DNA of 64,000 nucleotides from Desmodus rotundus (taxonomy: Eukaryota > Chordata > Mammalia > Chiroptera > Phyllostomidae), in assembly GCF_022682495.2 (NCBI RefSeq), contig NC_071387.1, forward strand, positions 195,464,143-195,528,142, in the 5' to 3' direction. Made by a program: the position numbers and the translations under genes. The notes under the pieces are model-generated. The model searched no databases. It saw nothing but the letters and a program-made list of their open reading frames with translations, and had not been told where the DNA came from. Of this stretch, positions 12,821 through 25,500 are shown piece by piece; position 1 is the first letter of the stretch; the number at the start of each line of letters is the position of its first letter.

Positions 12821-13480
12821 TTGACCAACAGTGCAACTTAAAGCATCACTATCCTTAAGACACCAGACAGATTTCTTTGATAACCTAGGCCAGTCCCACT
12901 CTTATGAAGAGATTCTACTAAAAAATGCTCAGGCTTCAGTGAAAAGATTTGAGCACGTAGTTTGACTCAGCCAGAGTGTTAGCACACAAGACCCTACTTA
13001 GGAGGAACACAAACTCCTACCTTTTAAAGTACCTGACAGAAGCCATCCCTCCAAAAGACCAACTTTTACATATACTTCCAGAGCTTGACCTTTATGGAGG
13101 TAAAACACATCAGACAGAAGAGCCGCAGCAGCTGATGTGACTGCTTAGCAATATGAACAGAGCACAGACCTCGTCTCAGATACTCTGTCCTGCCAAGACA
13201 AAAGGCGGAAGAGGTTTTAAGCACTGGGAATAGAATTGGGGAGGTGGAATGCGAGGCCATCGGTTTTCTAATAGGCCTTACTCAAAGGAATTATACTTTC
13301 AGTGTCTTCATTTCACAATTTGGAACAGCATATCCCACAGAATTTAAGTTTCTACTCTCCTATAGAGATTAAGAAATTTAAATTACCAAAAAGGAGAAAA
13401 AAAGATGACAAATCTTCTAAAGCAAATGCTCTAAGAACAAGGACTTCAGTTGACCAGAGTCAGAAGAAGCCTGCCTAAGG
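12821..13480 (+). other. run of open segments, origin unknown
   Basis: Plus-strand frames stay open in several overlapping stretches: about 12825-12968, 12961-13139, 13155-13371 and 13275-13478. The last ends in a lysine/arginine-rich tail (KKFKLPKRRKKDDK, then SQKKPA and a stop at 13476-13478). The alternation of frames could mean a frameshifted processed pseudogene, but I recognise no parent protein, see no A tail or target duplication, and each segment alone is within chance length. It is listed so the region is not lost; it is not a gene call. Confidence 0.15.
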
Positions 13481-16177
13481 TTTAGTCAAGCTGTTGGGGA
13501 TCTCAGCAGTTTTGGTCGTCTTTTACGTCCACTGAGCCTTCTCAAGCAGACCAAGTCAGTGCTAGAGCCCCTCAAGAAAAAGCCTTCACAAATGCTGAGA
13601 TCTTTCTCAGAATGAAAGCTTGCTCAACTTTCCTTTGAATAATAGATTTATTATCCAAAAGAAATGTGCAAATGTGTATTATACATGTATTACATGGTAT
13701 ATCTGTACATATTATAACATATTTCCTTGAATAAGATATTTTATTACTGACAAATTTCTTGGTTCTGACACATTTATCCATTGATGTGGTTGCAGACATT
13801 TTTCCAAGAGAGAGAATGCTACTGTTGGTATTCAGCTAGACGAAGGAGAGCAAAGAGGACTAGACACTGATTTTAATAAACCGAGAAGCAAAAGCATATT
13901 TGCTTCACCAGGAAGCTGAAGCTTCTACTGCAGGGGATCAATACATTGCTCCCCTAAGGGAATTAAGATTCCCTCCTTCCCCCTCCAGTGCTGGGTTGTT
14001 GGGGAGCACAGGAGAGGTGGTGGACCAGGAAGCCAGTCAGTCTTACTAGGGAGTGTAAACACACCCAAAGCCATCGAAAATGTGGGAATTGGATTTGTTC
14101 TTTTGAAAAAGCATCTGGCCTGCCCCACTCCCAAGCTTGATATAAACCGAAAAGAAAAAAGAAGCCCTCTCTTGCTTGTGCCCTGCACTGGAATCCTGCA
14201 CACACCTGTTCCCTCCATGGCCCCCTGGAGGGAGCCTGAGTACCAGTGGACTGCAGCTGGAAACACACACTAAGCTAGACGAGTGTTGGACTGGACTGGA
14301 CTTTAATATGGAGAAGACACTCTGGCAGTGGCTTTCATCCTGGCCCTCCTGAAGACAACACTGGACATTTTAAATGGTGAGATGGACAGAGATGGGACAT
14401 TGGGAAGTCAGGAGGGGAACCCCCTTAATTGTACATCATCAATAAACCACACCACAGCGACACATCCTCCCATGTGGGTCTCAGGAAATGCTTTTTCTTT
14501 AGACACTGCAAGGTCCCCACTTCCACTGGTAACTTAAGAACCCAGGACAGGGGAGAGAATGCTCATTTTTCCTGGTGTAAGTTGTTGACCTCAGTTTTGG
14601 AGGAAATGGCTATAAAATCGAAAGTTTTCATTGGAAAAGTGAGCGGTTCTTTTTTTGTTTTGTTTTGCTTATAAGGAGAAGAAAGGGTTTAGGGAGTTCA
14701 GGGCAAAGTTTTACTGTAAATCTTAGAGTAAGAAATAGGACAAGAGATAAAGTCAATCTGCCACTTGGGAAGGGAAAATGACACTCTCAACCTTGGGAAA
14801 GGGGTGAGGCCTGGAGGACTAAGCAGAGATGTGATCAGAGTAAAAATTCTACTTAAGAATCTAAGAGTACATTCTGCTTGGACTTCTAACTAGACTGTAT
14901 ACTAAAGCGTCCCCCACACAGAGCTAGGGTGTCCACAATTATGTTAAACCGTGTAATGGTATGTTTAGGCTGTGAGAATTGTCAGGGTTTGACTTCTTGT
15001 CTTCCATGGCCTAAGAGTGTTGAAGTAAAAATATACCTCCATGCATTTCAAAAGGGGAATTGCCCAAGTGTTGGAAGGTGCTGGAGGGAAGAGACCTGGG
15101 ATCAAATGAATAGGGCACAAAGTGTGTAGACCTTTGAGCAGAGAACTTACCAAGAACCACAGTTTTCAGCAGTAAATGCCAGCCCATGATGCAAGACCAG
15201 GCAGGGTCGGTTTGTCAGCTTGGATAGAGCATGGCCCTTGGAAAACAGTTCTGAGACTCAGCACAGGAAGTGCACTGAGGACAGTCACAGAAGCATCTCC
15301 TGTGAGGAAGTAAGGATGCCAGGACTGGGCAGAAGGAGACTTGGAGTTGTGATGGAGCTCTAAATCTCAGATGGCTCTGCAGAGATTCACTCACTGAAGC
15401 CAGAGCTTCAATCAGGTTTTTGTGTGCAGGCTGCTGTGTAATTCAGGGGTGGCCCCTTTCTGTGATCCAGGGAAATTCCTAGAGAGGAGTCAGCGCTGTG
15501 CCTTCAACATGCAACACCCTTGGAAGGTTGGGGAATAAATGCCTTGGTCCTGAGATTCGTATAGCCTCTGGAGACCACATTGGATGGGACATCTCAGCAG
15601 AGTTCCCCTTGTTGACAAGACATTATACAATATTTTCTGTGCCTGCAGATTCCTCTAATGGAGAAGAAGGAGAAAAGGGTTCAGAGGTTTGTGTTTGCTT
15701 ACCCAGATTCTGGTGCCGTTATTGGCCAGAGTTCTCATTTTGAGTTCTTTTGGATAATGAAGATAATGAGAATTTGAGCTGCACAGCTGTGAAGAGGTCA
15801 GCTGGTAATTATGTTTTCATGCAGTCTTTCTCTCCAGCTCATCTCCGGGTCAAGCCTTACCTCATGCACACCCATGTATGTGTATGTGCGTGTGTAGTTT
15901 ATTTTTTGTTCACCATTAACTTTAGGTTGAAACACTTCATGTGTTCCAGAGCTATTGGGGATAATTTGTTCTTAGTTGCCCAATTATAGACAAACCACAG
16001 ATCCTTAATTCTTTCACTTACATCACAAGAGGTCTTGAAATATAAGCTCACATTCCCTATAAACAGGATGTATTCCCAGGGAATGTTTTTCTTGCTTTTC
16101 ACCTTTATTTATTTTTGGCCAATCAGCTTTTAATATCATGTCAGTTTTTTAAGATATTAAAGGATATTTTAAAAATA
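13481..16177. other. GC-richer unique sequence, nothing recognised
   Basis: Roughly 13.8-15.7 kb is less AT-rich than the rest of the window and lacks obvious repeats. Several short frames overlap on both strands (for example around 13925-14273), but none has a recognisable motif. A short TG-rich tract lies near 15875-15898. It could hold a non-coding exon or an old unrecognised repeat; the sequence alone does not decide. Confidence 0.4.
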
Positions 16178-16300
16178 CATGGTGTGCAAAAGTAGTTTTA
16201 CAGTTGTTTGTATGGAAAATAATACAATAATAAATAAAAAATATAAGAATAAATTGTTTTATGTACTCACAACTGTAAACCCTACTTTTGCCCTACTTGG
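16178..16300. mobile_element. 123-bp mariner-type MITE
   Basis: The termini mirror each other. The left reads 'tgcaaaagtagttttacagt' and the right reads 'actgtaaaccctacttttgc'. The element is flanked by TA on both sides (16176-16177 and 16301-16302). The centre is AT-rich with an 'aataatacaataata' block. This matches the bat and mammal mariner MITE with ends of the CAGGGTGGGGCAAAAGTAGG kind. It has no coding capacity. A truncated sister copy lies at 56784-56876. Confidence 0.85.
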
Positions 16301-16659
16301 TACACTATCCAGGTTTTGTTTCTTGTTTTTTTGGCCTTTGTTGAGAGCATTGGACCAAATTCCCAATAATCCCAATAAGTAGAATATCAGCACTTCTTTT
16401 TAAACTACATTTAGACAGAGATTAAACTAATAAAAATATTTTGGAAAAAAGTAACATTTCTAGTTAGCTTTTTTTAATGTAGAGCATTATTTGAAGTATA
16501 GTGTGTTAAAATTATATGTTTAACATTTTGTATATAAAATATTAAAAAGGAACATCCATCTCTCACCTAGCTTATTTTTCTTTCATACTTCACTGTTTAA
16601 AAAAGGCAAGGTTAAATTATAGGTTTGGTAGAGCTTAGAGTATGGCTTTCAGAAATGTT

Positions 16660-17070
16660 ACAGTGTCCATTAATAGATGAGTGGATAAAACAACTATGGG
16701 ACATTTACACAATGGAATACTTCTCAACCATAAAAAAAGAAGAATTTTTTACCCTTTGTGACAGTATGGATGGACCTGGAGAACACTACGCTAAGTAAAA
16801 TAAGCCAGTCAGAGAAAGACAAATCCCATATGTTTTCACTCATATGTGGGATCCAATGAACAAAGTGAATGAACAAGAAAAATGCAGACAGACTCATAGA
16901 TAGAAAGCAGGATGACAGCTGGTGGAGGGGGGGTGTTAAGGGATGGAGGGATCCAGCAAAAAGGAAAAAGTAACATCAGTGTGGTGATTGCTGGGGGGGA
17001 AGGGAGTATGAGGCAACTGAAAGGCAATGTAAAAAATACAATGGATATTAAATTTAAAGAAAAAGAAATG
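16660..17070 (+). mobile_element. L1 3' end (ORF2 tail and 3' UTR)
   Basis: Sense L1 sequence begins near 'gtccattaatagatgagtgg', passes 'tttacacaatggaatacttc' and 'atggatggacctggagaaca', and ends in a G-rich 3' UTR (about 16915-17010) and an A-rich tail near 17060. It is truncated at the 5' side. Its UTR differs from the 40-48 kb copies, which indicates another, probably older, L1 subfamily. Confidence 0.85.
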
Positions 17071-17839
17071 CTACTTTCTTATAAAAACAGATAATTTCTC
17101 TGAGTATAATGCTTTGTCATTATTAAAGATACCTGTGCACTGTATGTGACTCTCTTATGCCTTTTTGCGACTCATCTGAGCATTTTATGCTGAACACAAT
17201 TTAATTTTCTGAGGATTTTAATTTATTTTTTTACTGATGATCTAGTAGAATTAATTTTTAAATCAAAATATTTGTAACATCCATTCCCCACACACGGTAA
17301 CTTGTATTTATAGTCAGGACAGAACTTATTGAAATAAATACATTATTTTTATTTTCTGGCTAAACTATTTCAGTAGGATGGGAAATTACAAGTAATGATT
17401 AGAAGAACTCATAGTTACTGAGGACAGGCTTGAGCAAGTCTAAGCACTGAACCGTTGGGAACATACCCACTTCTCACAGCCTGCGCCTGCCTGGTCTTTC
17501 CTGTTCTGACTGGAGAAGCTCCTTTCATCCCCCTGTGCAGAAGTCTGAGTTATACGTTAGGACCGCTGGGCTTGGCAAATCCCTCCAGTTAAAATATACT
17601 GAATATACACTTACCGAACTTCCCTCAACAAGAGCAAATGAATAGAACTACTTTCTTTAAAAAAATGTTTGGTGTTGTGACAACTCAGGTATGTAGCCAC
17701 ATACGATTGTGTCAGAGGAAGGAACTAGATGTAAAATGTCTTAAATTCTTCCAGTGACAAGATGCCTTACCTTGGAAACGGTACTTAGTCCTTCTAGAAA
17801 TCATTTCCCTCGTGTGACAGATAATGTAATAGAAACTCT

Positions 17840-17965
17840 TGTAGAAATTCGTGATTAAATGATACATTCCAGGTAAAACTCACAATATATTGCTTGCTGC
17901 CTAGTATCAGCTCAGTGAATGTTCACCATTATCATATTTATATTATTGCTATTATTTTCATTCTT
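17840..17965 (+). repeat. MIR SINE 3' part
   Basis: The order 'gattaaatgatacattccag', 'ttgctgcctagtatcagctcagtgaatgtt' (in spaced pieces) and 'attatcatatttatattatt' follows the MIR 3' half (attaaatgagataatgcatg, then tgcctggcacatagtaggcgctcaataaatg, then attattatt). It is diverged, as expected for MIR. Confidence 0.65.
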
Positions 17966-20947
17966 TAATCTGAAGCCATTCAGATCTTCACCCATGAACA
18001 AGGATCAAAAGAACTTTAAAATTCTAACACAGGTGGATTATTTCACTGAGAGTGTTTTACACACCAGCAAAAATATGTCAGTTTTGAATTTCTCCCTCTA
18101 GTTTGCTAACACTGCATGTCGTTAACACAGTTTAATGTTAACTTATGGCATGGGAAAGAAAGCAAATAACATTTAAATTATTCAAATTTTTGAGTAAGCT
18201 GGCATAATAATTCAAACTTCCTGATCAGTAACTGAAAATAAAAGGGACAGAATTGCGGCACTCACTGAATATTTTAGAATCCATTTACATAAATATTGGT
18301 GAAGTAAATGATATATTTTTAAAAGCACGCGACTCTACCTCTAATAAAATATGCCACTCTCTTATTACCCACGGGACAGGTTGGGAAACTGTTGGCAGAC
18401 CTACACAGCCTGGTTAGTAGGAGTCAGTCATTCACTTTTATGCTTACATAAATATACCAAAGATGGAAATACGTATTTGTGGATGTGGTATAGTTTATCT
18501 TTAAAGCACATATTGAGACAAAATGTGATTTCTGCACATTGGCAAAAACACAAAAAAGAGTGTATGTTCACATTACCTGAATATATCATTTATTATGAGC
18601 ACATGAAAATTAGATTAAATTCTACTTCAAAACCCTAAAGCTGATTGTTTTGGTTGGATGCAGTGATAATAGTGTACCGTTCTCATTCTCAACAGTATAC
18701 TATTAACGGCTCACAAGGCACTGTACATTTTAAATTCTTAGGACTGACACATACTCTAAGTCTTATACGCATGGCTGCAGAAAAACAAATCTGGTGAATT
18801 TAGCAAGACCAGTATCAAGTTTGTGGTGGAATTACCAAATTAAACGTGATTAAATTAGAAAACCATTTGTCATTCTATTTAAACAGGTAGCTTGGTGTCT
18901 ACAAACATTTTTACAGTTATTTTTAAATTAATATTTGATAAGCCGCTTCTGAGTTGAAGATGGGTTAGAAAGCTTAAGTGAGAAAACAATAAAGACGTTA
19001 AAGCAAAAGGAAAAGTAAATTAACACAGAAGTTGCTGTCGTTTATCATAACGTAGAAAAATTCCCTCCTCGGAAGTAAGCCGTCCATCTTCTTCAGCCAT
19101 CACCTTTGCAGCTCGGGACGCTGGTGGCTGCTGCTTTCAGAACGGTCACATCAATCTCCTCGTAAAGATTTCTCGTCAGTGAAGTTAATAAGGATCGTGC
19201 ACATCACTTTATGATTTCGGAGAGGGGAAGGAGAAACTTCTGACAGGGCCGCCAGAGACATTATGAGGGAATTGATGTTTTGAGGAAAATTTCAGAAAAA
19301 GTTACAAAAATTCTCTTGATAACTTCTGACTGACCTATTAGTCACTGTTCCTGGATATAAAGTTTTGGGAATTGGTTATGTGTGTCTGAGTTGAGGCTGC
19401 TTCAGAAGAGTGGGAATATTTACGGTATATGAGTTTTGTTGAATAAAGGTATTTGGTAACTTTAAGAGTTCATTATTTTAAAATAATTACCTACCTAGTA
19501 TCTATTATATTTATTGGAATATAAACAAGAACATACAGAGTATTTTGCATAAACACACTAAAGTAAATGTCATAGTACATTAAACTACACAAACATACTC
19601 CCGTATCTACATAAAATTCTAGTACATTTCTGTACTCATAGAGCTCTAGCTGTCAAAGATAAAAAACATAATAAAAGTAGATGATCTCTATGAAAGAAAT
19701 AAAAGGTGATAGAACTAAAAATTCATTTACACCTAGAAGTGATGCTAATTATGAAGACATAAAATTATAACTTATCTAATGAGAGGTATAGTGTTATAAA
19801 ATATGTGTATACTTAAAAAACTCAAGGACACTAAATTACATTCAGATACTAAGTATATAGAAGGACTATTTAGTTTAAATAAAATACAGCTGTTAGTGCA
19901 TCAAGGTAACCGTAACTGAGAAATGTGCTCTTCTGTGAATGGACGGTGTATTACAGCCCTAAGCACCGAAAAGGCACGGCGCCGTCATGGAGCGGCTTGA
20001 TCTATCATACATCCAGACACAATACGTGACTATGTAAGTAAATAAACATAGAGACACAAAAACAAATGAAAACAAAGCATTTCTTGTGCACCAGCATCAA
20101 GTTATTCCTGTATAATTTGTTCAAAAATCTATCCACGATCCATTGAATTGCCTTTGTGTCAAACGTCAGCAAACTACGTCATTGACTACAGAGGCTGTTT
20201 CTAGGCTCTTCTTTTCTCTGATGTTTAATAACTTTGCATTTTAGACATTTCTTAACTATTTGGAGATATTCATTTGTGGAGTGCCTGTCCAAGACTTTTG
20301 TCCATTTCTTAATTAGATTATATTCTGCTTTTAAAATAGATTTTCCTTAATTTTATGGTTTTCTAAGAATCTTATTTCATATGAACATCTACTCTTTTTG
20401 GTAATTGATGTTCACTCTTTTTAATATATACTTACAAATTAAAATTTTATCTATTTTTTAGTTTTGTCGAGTTTATTTCATTGTACTTTAATTTCTTTAC
20501 TTTCTTCACATAAATTATATGTTCATTAATTTTCACTATTGTTATATTATGGCATTTTCTCTGAACACAGTGTTTTTCCTCTACCTCGACCACATTTTCT
20601 GTGCTCCACCTAGTATTCACGGGTTTAACCCATGTATCCTGACTTGTCCATTCACTGCATTCTGTTTTCACCACTGTCGTGCCTCTCTCGTTGCCTTTAA
20701 ATGTTGGCACACTCTTGAAGCTGTTTTTGCATCACTAATCCATGCAGATTTTTTTTGCCTTTGAAGTTTTAGTTTCCCTAGAATATATCTTTATCTGAAT
20801 TTCTTTCAACACAGTCTCTTTCAAATACATATCAGCTGTTGCTCCCTTATGTTCAAATATTTTGTTTCCAGAGACTCATGAATTTTTAAATTATACAGAC
20901 AACTAAAGTATGGTGTATAATCTACCTTTCTCTATATTTTCATGATT
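17966..20947. other. unique sequence with two CpG-bearing patches
   Basis: Mostly AT-rich, without recognised repeats. Two short patches stand out: 19030-19260, with about a dozen CpG dinucleotides, and 19905-20040, with about eight, including 'cacggcgccgtcatggagcg'. The first has a short open minus-strand frame followed by a GTGATG that could be a splice donor; the second is followed by gtaagtaa near 20033. Neither can be called an exon. Confidence 0.35.
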
Positions 20948-20953
20948 GTTGTG

Positions 20954-21770
20954 TGTTGGGGGGCTTTAACGCAGCCCCCCCGGTCCACCACGGATGAAGA
21001 ATAAGACTACCAAGATATGATCTGCTTGGGGAGGAAAGGTGGCCTCTTCTCTCAAAGGAGAAGGACCCAGAGCCTTTCTCTCCAGGGGCTTTTATTAGGT
21101 TCATTCCCATAGGAATACAGATAAAGCTCATCAATCATTGTCAGCCAGTAAGGGTTAAACAATACATGATTTACAGAGAACTTTGAGGGCTTATTCTGAG
21201 TTACAGACAATTAGTTAGAGGGCCATAAAATTTTAGGCGCCAGACTCATCTCAGGTCTGGACCCTTATCCTTTAAACTGAGGGTACAAATTAAGTAGGTT
21301 TCACAGGAATGTATGTATTTTTGTTAGGCCTGATTCCCCAGGGAATCCGCCCCTCCCAGCACAGGACTGCAGTGCCCTCTGTTATTGCTTTAGGCTTAAG
21401 TCAGGCAAGGGAAGTAAGGCAGCCAAGAGATTAGGAGACTTCTTGCAGACAGAATGAGGACTCAGGCTATTTCAAAGCCGAGGGGCGAGGGTCCATCACC
21501 CCCTTTTGCCACAACCCCCCCCCCAAGTCCTTCCCTGTGAGTTTATTCCTGGTGACCAGAGCCTGTCTTAGGTTGATCCTCCCTTGAGGATTCTTACCCG
21601 TCATCGGCTAACTGGCCAAGCTCAGGGCCAAGCAGGGTGAAGTGGGCAGAGGTGGCACTTCTGCCAGGGAGATAAGCTTTGTCTCCTTAGTGGCTTATGG
21701 TCCCAACTCTGACTCAGCCTTAACCTTGGGGGGTTACAGCCTCTGAAACCAGGCAGGGTGGTTCCCAACA
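20954..21770 (-). mobile_element. solo LTR of an endogenous retrovirus (copy A)
   Basis: An 817-bp long terminal repeat on the minus strand. It starts TGTTGGG and ends CCCAACA in element orientation, and is bounded by a perfect 6-bp target duplication, gttgtg (20948-20953 and 21771-21776). An AATAAA polyadenylation signal lies on the minus strand at 21096-21091. No gag, pol or env is attached, so this is a solo LTR left by recombination between two LTRs. A 6-bp duplication is common for class II/betaretrovirus-like elements, but the class is inferred. The same family recurs end to end at 57099-57910 on the plus strand. Confidence 0.9.
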
Positions 21771-21910
21771 GTTGTGCAGCAGTTAGTGACAAATACAGCA
21801 TTACAGGTTTATGTGGCTTTCTTCAACCACTCAAAGAGCTTTAAGGGCAAATCTATGCTTTATCTTTCTTCAACCAGAATATAGTAGAGCTTTGTCATAT
21901 ACATTTATGT

Positions 21911-21953
21911 ATATCTATCTATCTATCAATCAATCTATCTACCTACCTATCAA
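21911..21953. repeat. (TATC)n-type microsatellite
   Basis: Tetranucleotide units atct/atca/acct in tandem, imperfect. Confidence 0.9.
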
Positions 21954-22414
21954 TTACCAAATCTATCTACAGAGGAATATTTACTTATTAATGCATTTGC
22001 TGCATGATTTTTCCCCATTCTCTCTATGACTCATTTACAAGATCTTATTTTGTGGAAGCTCATGTTGTAGTTATTTTTTCCTTTTTAAAAGTAATAAATA
22101 TATTACTTTTTATCTGAACTATTTCCAACACTCAGTGTACATATATTACATATACCCTCTCTATTAACAGAATATATTAATGTGCTTTCTCTTGTTATTT
22201 GCTAATGAGATAGGCCCTTAATATAAGTGCTAAACAAAATGTGTACCAACCCAACACACACAGAACCTAAACCGTCTTCTCATGCTTCATTTCCTGGATT
22301 TATTTAGCATTGTAAATTCTTAGCATTTGGTGGTATCTCTCTGATCTTGGTCATGGCAAATATTGTATATATTCTTGGTTGTGATATATCAACCCAATAA
22401 TCACTAAAATAAAT

Positions 22415-22619
22415 ATTTTTAAAGATTTTACTTATTTTTAGAGAGAGGAGAAAGGAGGGAGAAAGAGAGGGAGAGAAACATTAATGAGCGGTTGCCTCAT
22501 GTGCACCCCCAACGGGGGACCTGGCCAGCAACTCAAGCATGTCCCTGACCGGGAATCGAACCAACGACCTTTTGTTTCAAAGGATGGTACTTAATCTGCT
22601 GAGCTACACCAGCCAGGGC
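22415..22619 (-). mobile_element. VES SINE
   Basis: A tRNA-derived bat SINE on the minus strand. In element orientation it begins GCCCTGGCTGGTGTAGCTCAG (read from 22618 leftwards), which contains the pol III A box. An exact B box, GGTTCGATTCC, corresponds to 22562-22552. A pyrimidine-rich body and a short AT tail complete it. The 11-bp target duplication 'ctaaaataaat' lies at 22404-22414 and 22619-22629. It is nearly full length with intact promoter boxes, so it is a relatively young copy. It is one of the best diagnostic features for a bat genome here. Confidence 0.95.
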
Positions 22620-22629
22620 TAAAATAAAT

Positions 22630-25354
22630 AATTTAACATTTTGTTAATAGCATATTTGCAAGAATATTTTTAATACAGGCAAATGTTTTCTGCTTCTGAA
22701 GTCCTTGAAGTCCTGATTAGGTAAATCTTCTGTATGAATAAAGAGCATTGGTGACATTACTTTTTGATCCCCCAGAAATATGTCCCAAGGGGGCATAAAC
22801 CCTTTGGAATTTGGGTTTAGAGTAGCTTTGAAAAATGAGAGGAGAGACTCAGCTCACTGAAGGTGTTTTCCCTAATTTTTAATGTTCCTAAAATTATATA
22901 CTAGGGTTTCAGCCTTAAGGGCTGTAAGCCTTCTCGCTACAACTGGAATATCGGAAAGTCATATTGCTTGTTTGCTTGTGTAACGGCAGTTTCCACACCC
23001 TTCAAATGTATCTACCTATTTTGCTTGAAGGTAGATTAAGTCCTCATTAGAGTGACAACAGAAAATCATGATGAAATAAAATAATTTACTGATGAATTGT
23101 GTCCTTATAAAATTAGCTTATACTTATCACTGTCCTTATTTTAGTCCATCTCAACTTGTCACTTTCTCTCTAATTAACATCAATAACAAATAAACTGCAA
23201 TGAAATAATTCAATTAACTTATGAAATGAAATTGTAAGATTTACAGAAGATGAAGAATGTCTTAGAGATCATGACAAATTTCTCAGATCTCACACAAAGA
23301 TATTGACATGTAAGGAGCTGGCAACTTTTGATTAATTACTATGAAAGTAGGGAAAAAAACATGGAAATTCATATGATTTTATGTTGTCAGTAGTGAATAA
23401 ATTAAATACCAAAAGAAATCAATGCTGCTCTGAAATACTTTTTGAACAAATGATCCACTTTAAGTTTAGATACATAATAGATGCTTTCATATGGTTTCTC
23501 CTTAAGAAAATCAATATTTTATATCTTTTCTTCAGAAAACATATGGGATAAAATAATTTTACTAAATATAAATTGAAATAGAAAGTATTAAAAGTTTTTT
23601 TTAAGGATAAGGTTAAATTGCAGTGCTCAGAAGTGACAACTCTCTCTACCCTCACCTGGTAATTGAGTGTTTTATGTGAGATGAACAGAAGCTTGTAACA
23701 TCCTCGAGAGGTCCTAGTGTGTGCATGGCAGAGTTTCTCCATTCAATTTTTTTTAATCCAATAGCATTGACTTTTATTCACTCGTGTTAAATCACCTGAA
23801 ATGATATCTGTTGCATTTAAATGCTCATTAATGCCAATGGCTAAACAAACCCATTTTAATGGGGACTCCATATCCCAGAGAGTTAAAAGTTACTTCAGTA
23901 CAGCCTCATGACAACTCCCACACCAGAACAGTACTTTATTTTGTAAATTTAAACTCGTCTTTATGCCCATGTTACGTATTTTTTATCTGTGAAATGTACA
24001 TGGTAAAGAAAAAATAATAATTTCAATGGGGGTTGTAGCTGGAAAATAAATTTGCTGAACTCCATATACATGTCAAAGCTGCTGGGTCCCAAGTTCATCT
24101 ATGAATTCCAGGGTTGCCAGTATGAGGTGCAGCACACTAAAGCCACACTATCTGAATAGCTTAATAATTCTGCATAAATCAGGTCGATCTGTAAAGTAAT
24201 TAGAAGAAAACAGTTGCCCAAGTTTCATTTTTTTTTAAATAGAGCATTTGTATGATGTGGTCAATGTCCTCTCTCTAAGCTGGTTATGAGATTAAACCAT
24301 TCCTCACTGCGCTAATATACTGAAGAAATCATCTGAGGGGAGGGACATGGATGCTCAGTCATCACATTAAATGAAGCAGCATTGTTCTAGCAGCATCCAT
24401 TCTTGTTGAACCCTTACACTGTTAGACATCTGAGGTTCTGCAGTACACTTTCTTCTCATAACTGATATGGCTGGACAATATGGTATTGAATTTATAGCAC
24501 CAGCAAAACAGAAAATATGATGTATTTTATGTATGTCAAGGAAGGAATGACCTGTTCTTGTTCTACAGAGAATGGAAATTGGAAGTCAAACACCCTTTGA
24601 ATTCCAAAATAAGGTCTCAAGCATTTTTTTAATTTCCATTTAAAATTTTAGGAGGCTTGGAGCTATTAGTTAATCTATCTTCCATTCAATGTTTTACAGG
24701 CATCCTGCTTTTAGAGAGAGTGGTCCAAGGATGCTTGATTCTCTAGACATCAAGTATCACCCAGCACTGGCACCTTAGTCACTAATGGTGTTGGGGACTT
24801 TTTATTGACAGTATGGGAATGTCCAATAGGTAAGGGATGACTCCTAACTCCTCCGGAGAGGCATGCTAAGCACTATGATTGCCATGTTCCTCTGATTGAC
24901 GTTAACTGCAGTTTTTCATTGACTGACTCATGTCCTTATCAGTTCCTCACCCCACCTTCATCTATCATATCTACAGATTTAACCAGATTTAAACCCTGTC
25001 TTTCCATCTACCTCTGTGATTTCCTACTTGTGAAAGTGTAGAGTTCCATGTTTTACTTATGAGGGTTTATTAAAACAGACACCAAATTAGTGGTAAGTTA
25101 AAATGTGCTTCATTTTACAAGTCTTCATGGAGGAAAGAGTGGTCGTTCCCAATAGTTCAATATTTCATAATGCTTGCAAATCACACACATAAACTCAGTG
25201 TTCTGCTGCTAAATGTTTGCCAATTGACTCTTCAAAAACAAGAGACATTATTTGTAACCTTTGCAACTTCCTACCATGGGTAGGAATATAAAAACTTCTA
25301 CCACAGTAAATTCTAAGCCATCTGTGTTAATTTTGATTTTCTGGGGCTTTGTTT

Positions 25355-25358
<4 letters not shown>
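22630..25358. other. unique sequence, nothing recognised
   Basis: About 2.7 kb of AT-rich DNA with no supported gene. The 107-codon minus-strand frame at 23419-23742 lacks any recognisable family signature and is lysine/phenylalanine/isoleucine-rich, as expected from composition. Confidence 0.45.
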
Positions 25359-25418
<60 letters not shown>

Positions 25419-25500
25419 TATATATAGATACATAGATAGATATATAGATATAGATACATATATATGTATTTATATATGTATGTATGCATATGTATTTGCA
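25359..25500. repeat. long (TA)n(CA)n microsatellite with degenerate TA/GATA tail
   Basis: About 22 TA units (25359-25402), eight CA units (25403-25418) and a degenerate tail of tatata/gataga/tatgta words up to about 25500. The overlapping open frames on both strands are repeat artefacts. Confidence 0.97.

Noticed and set aside
13925..14273. Five overlapping frames on both strands, 63-113 codons
   Set aside because: Overlap on both strands with no motif, and no splice or poly(A) context; most likely a consequence of locally higher GC.
20954..21770. Possibility of a full provirus with the 57.1-kb copy as its other LTR
   Set aside because: The two LTRs are in opposite orientation, each has its own target duplication, and no retroviral coding sequence lies between them.
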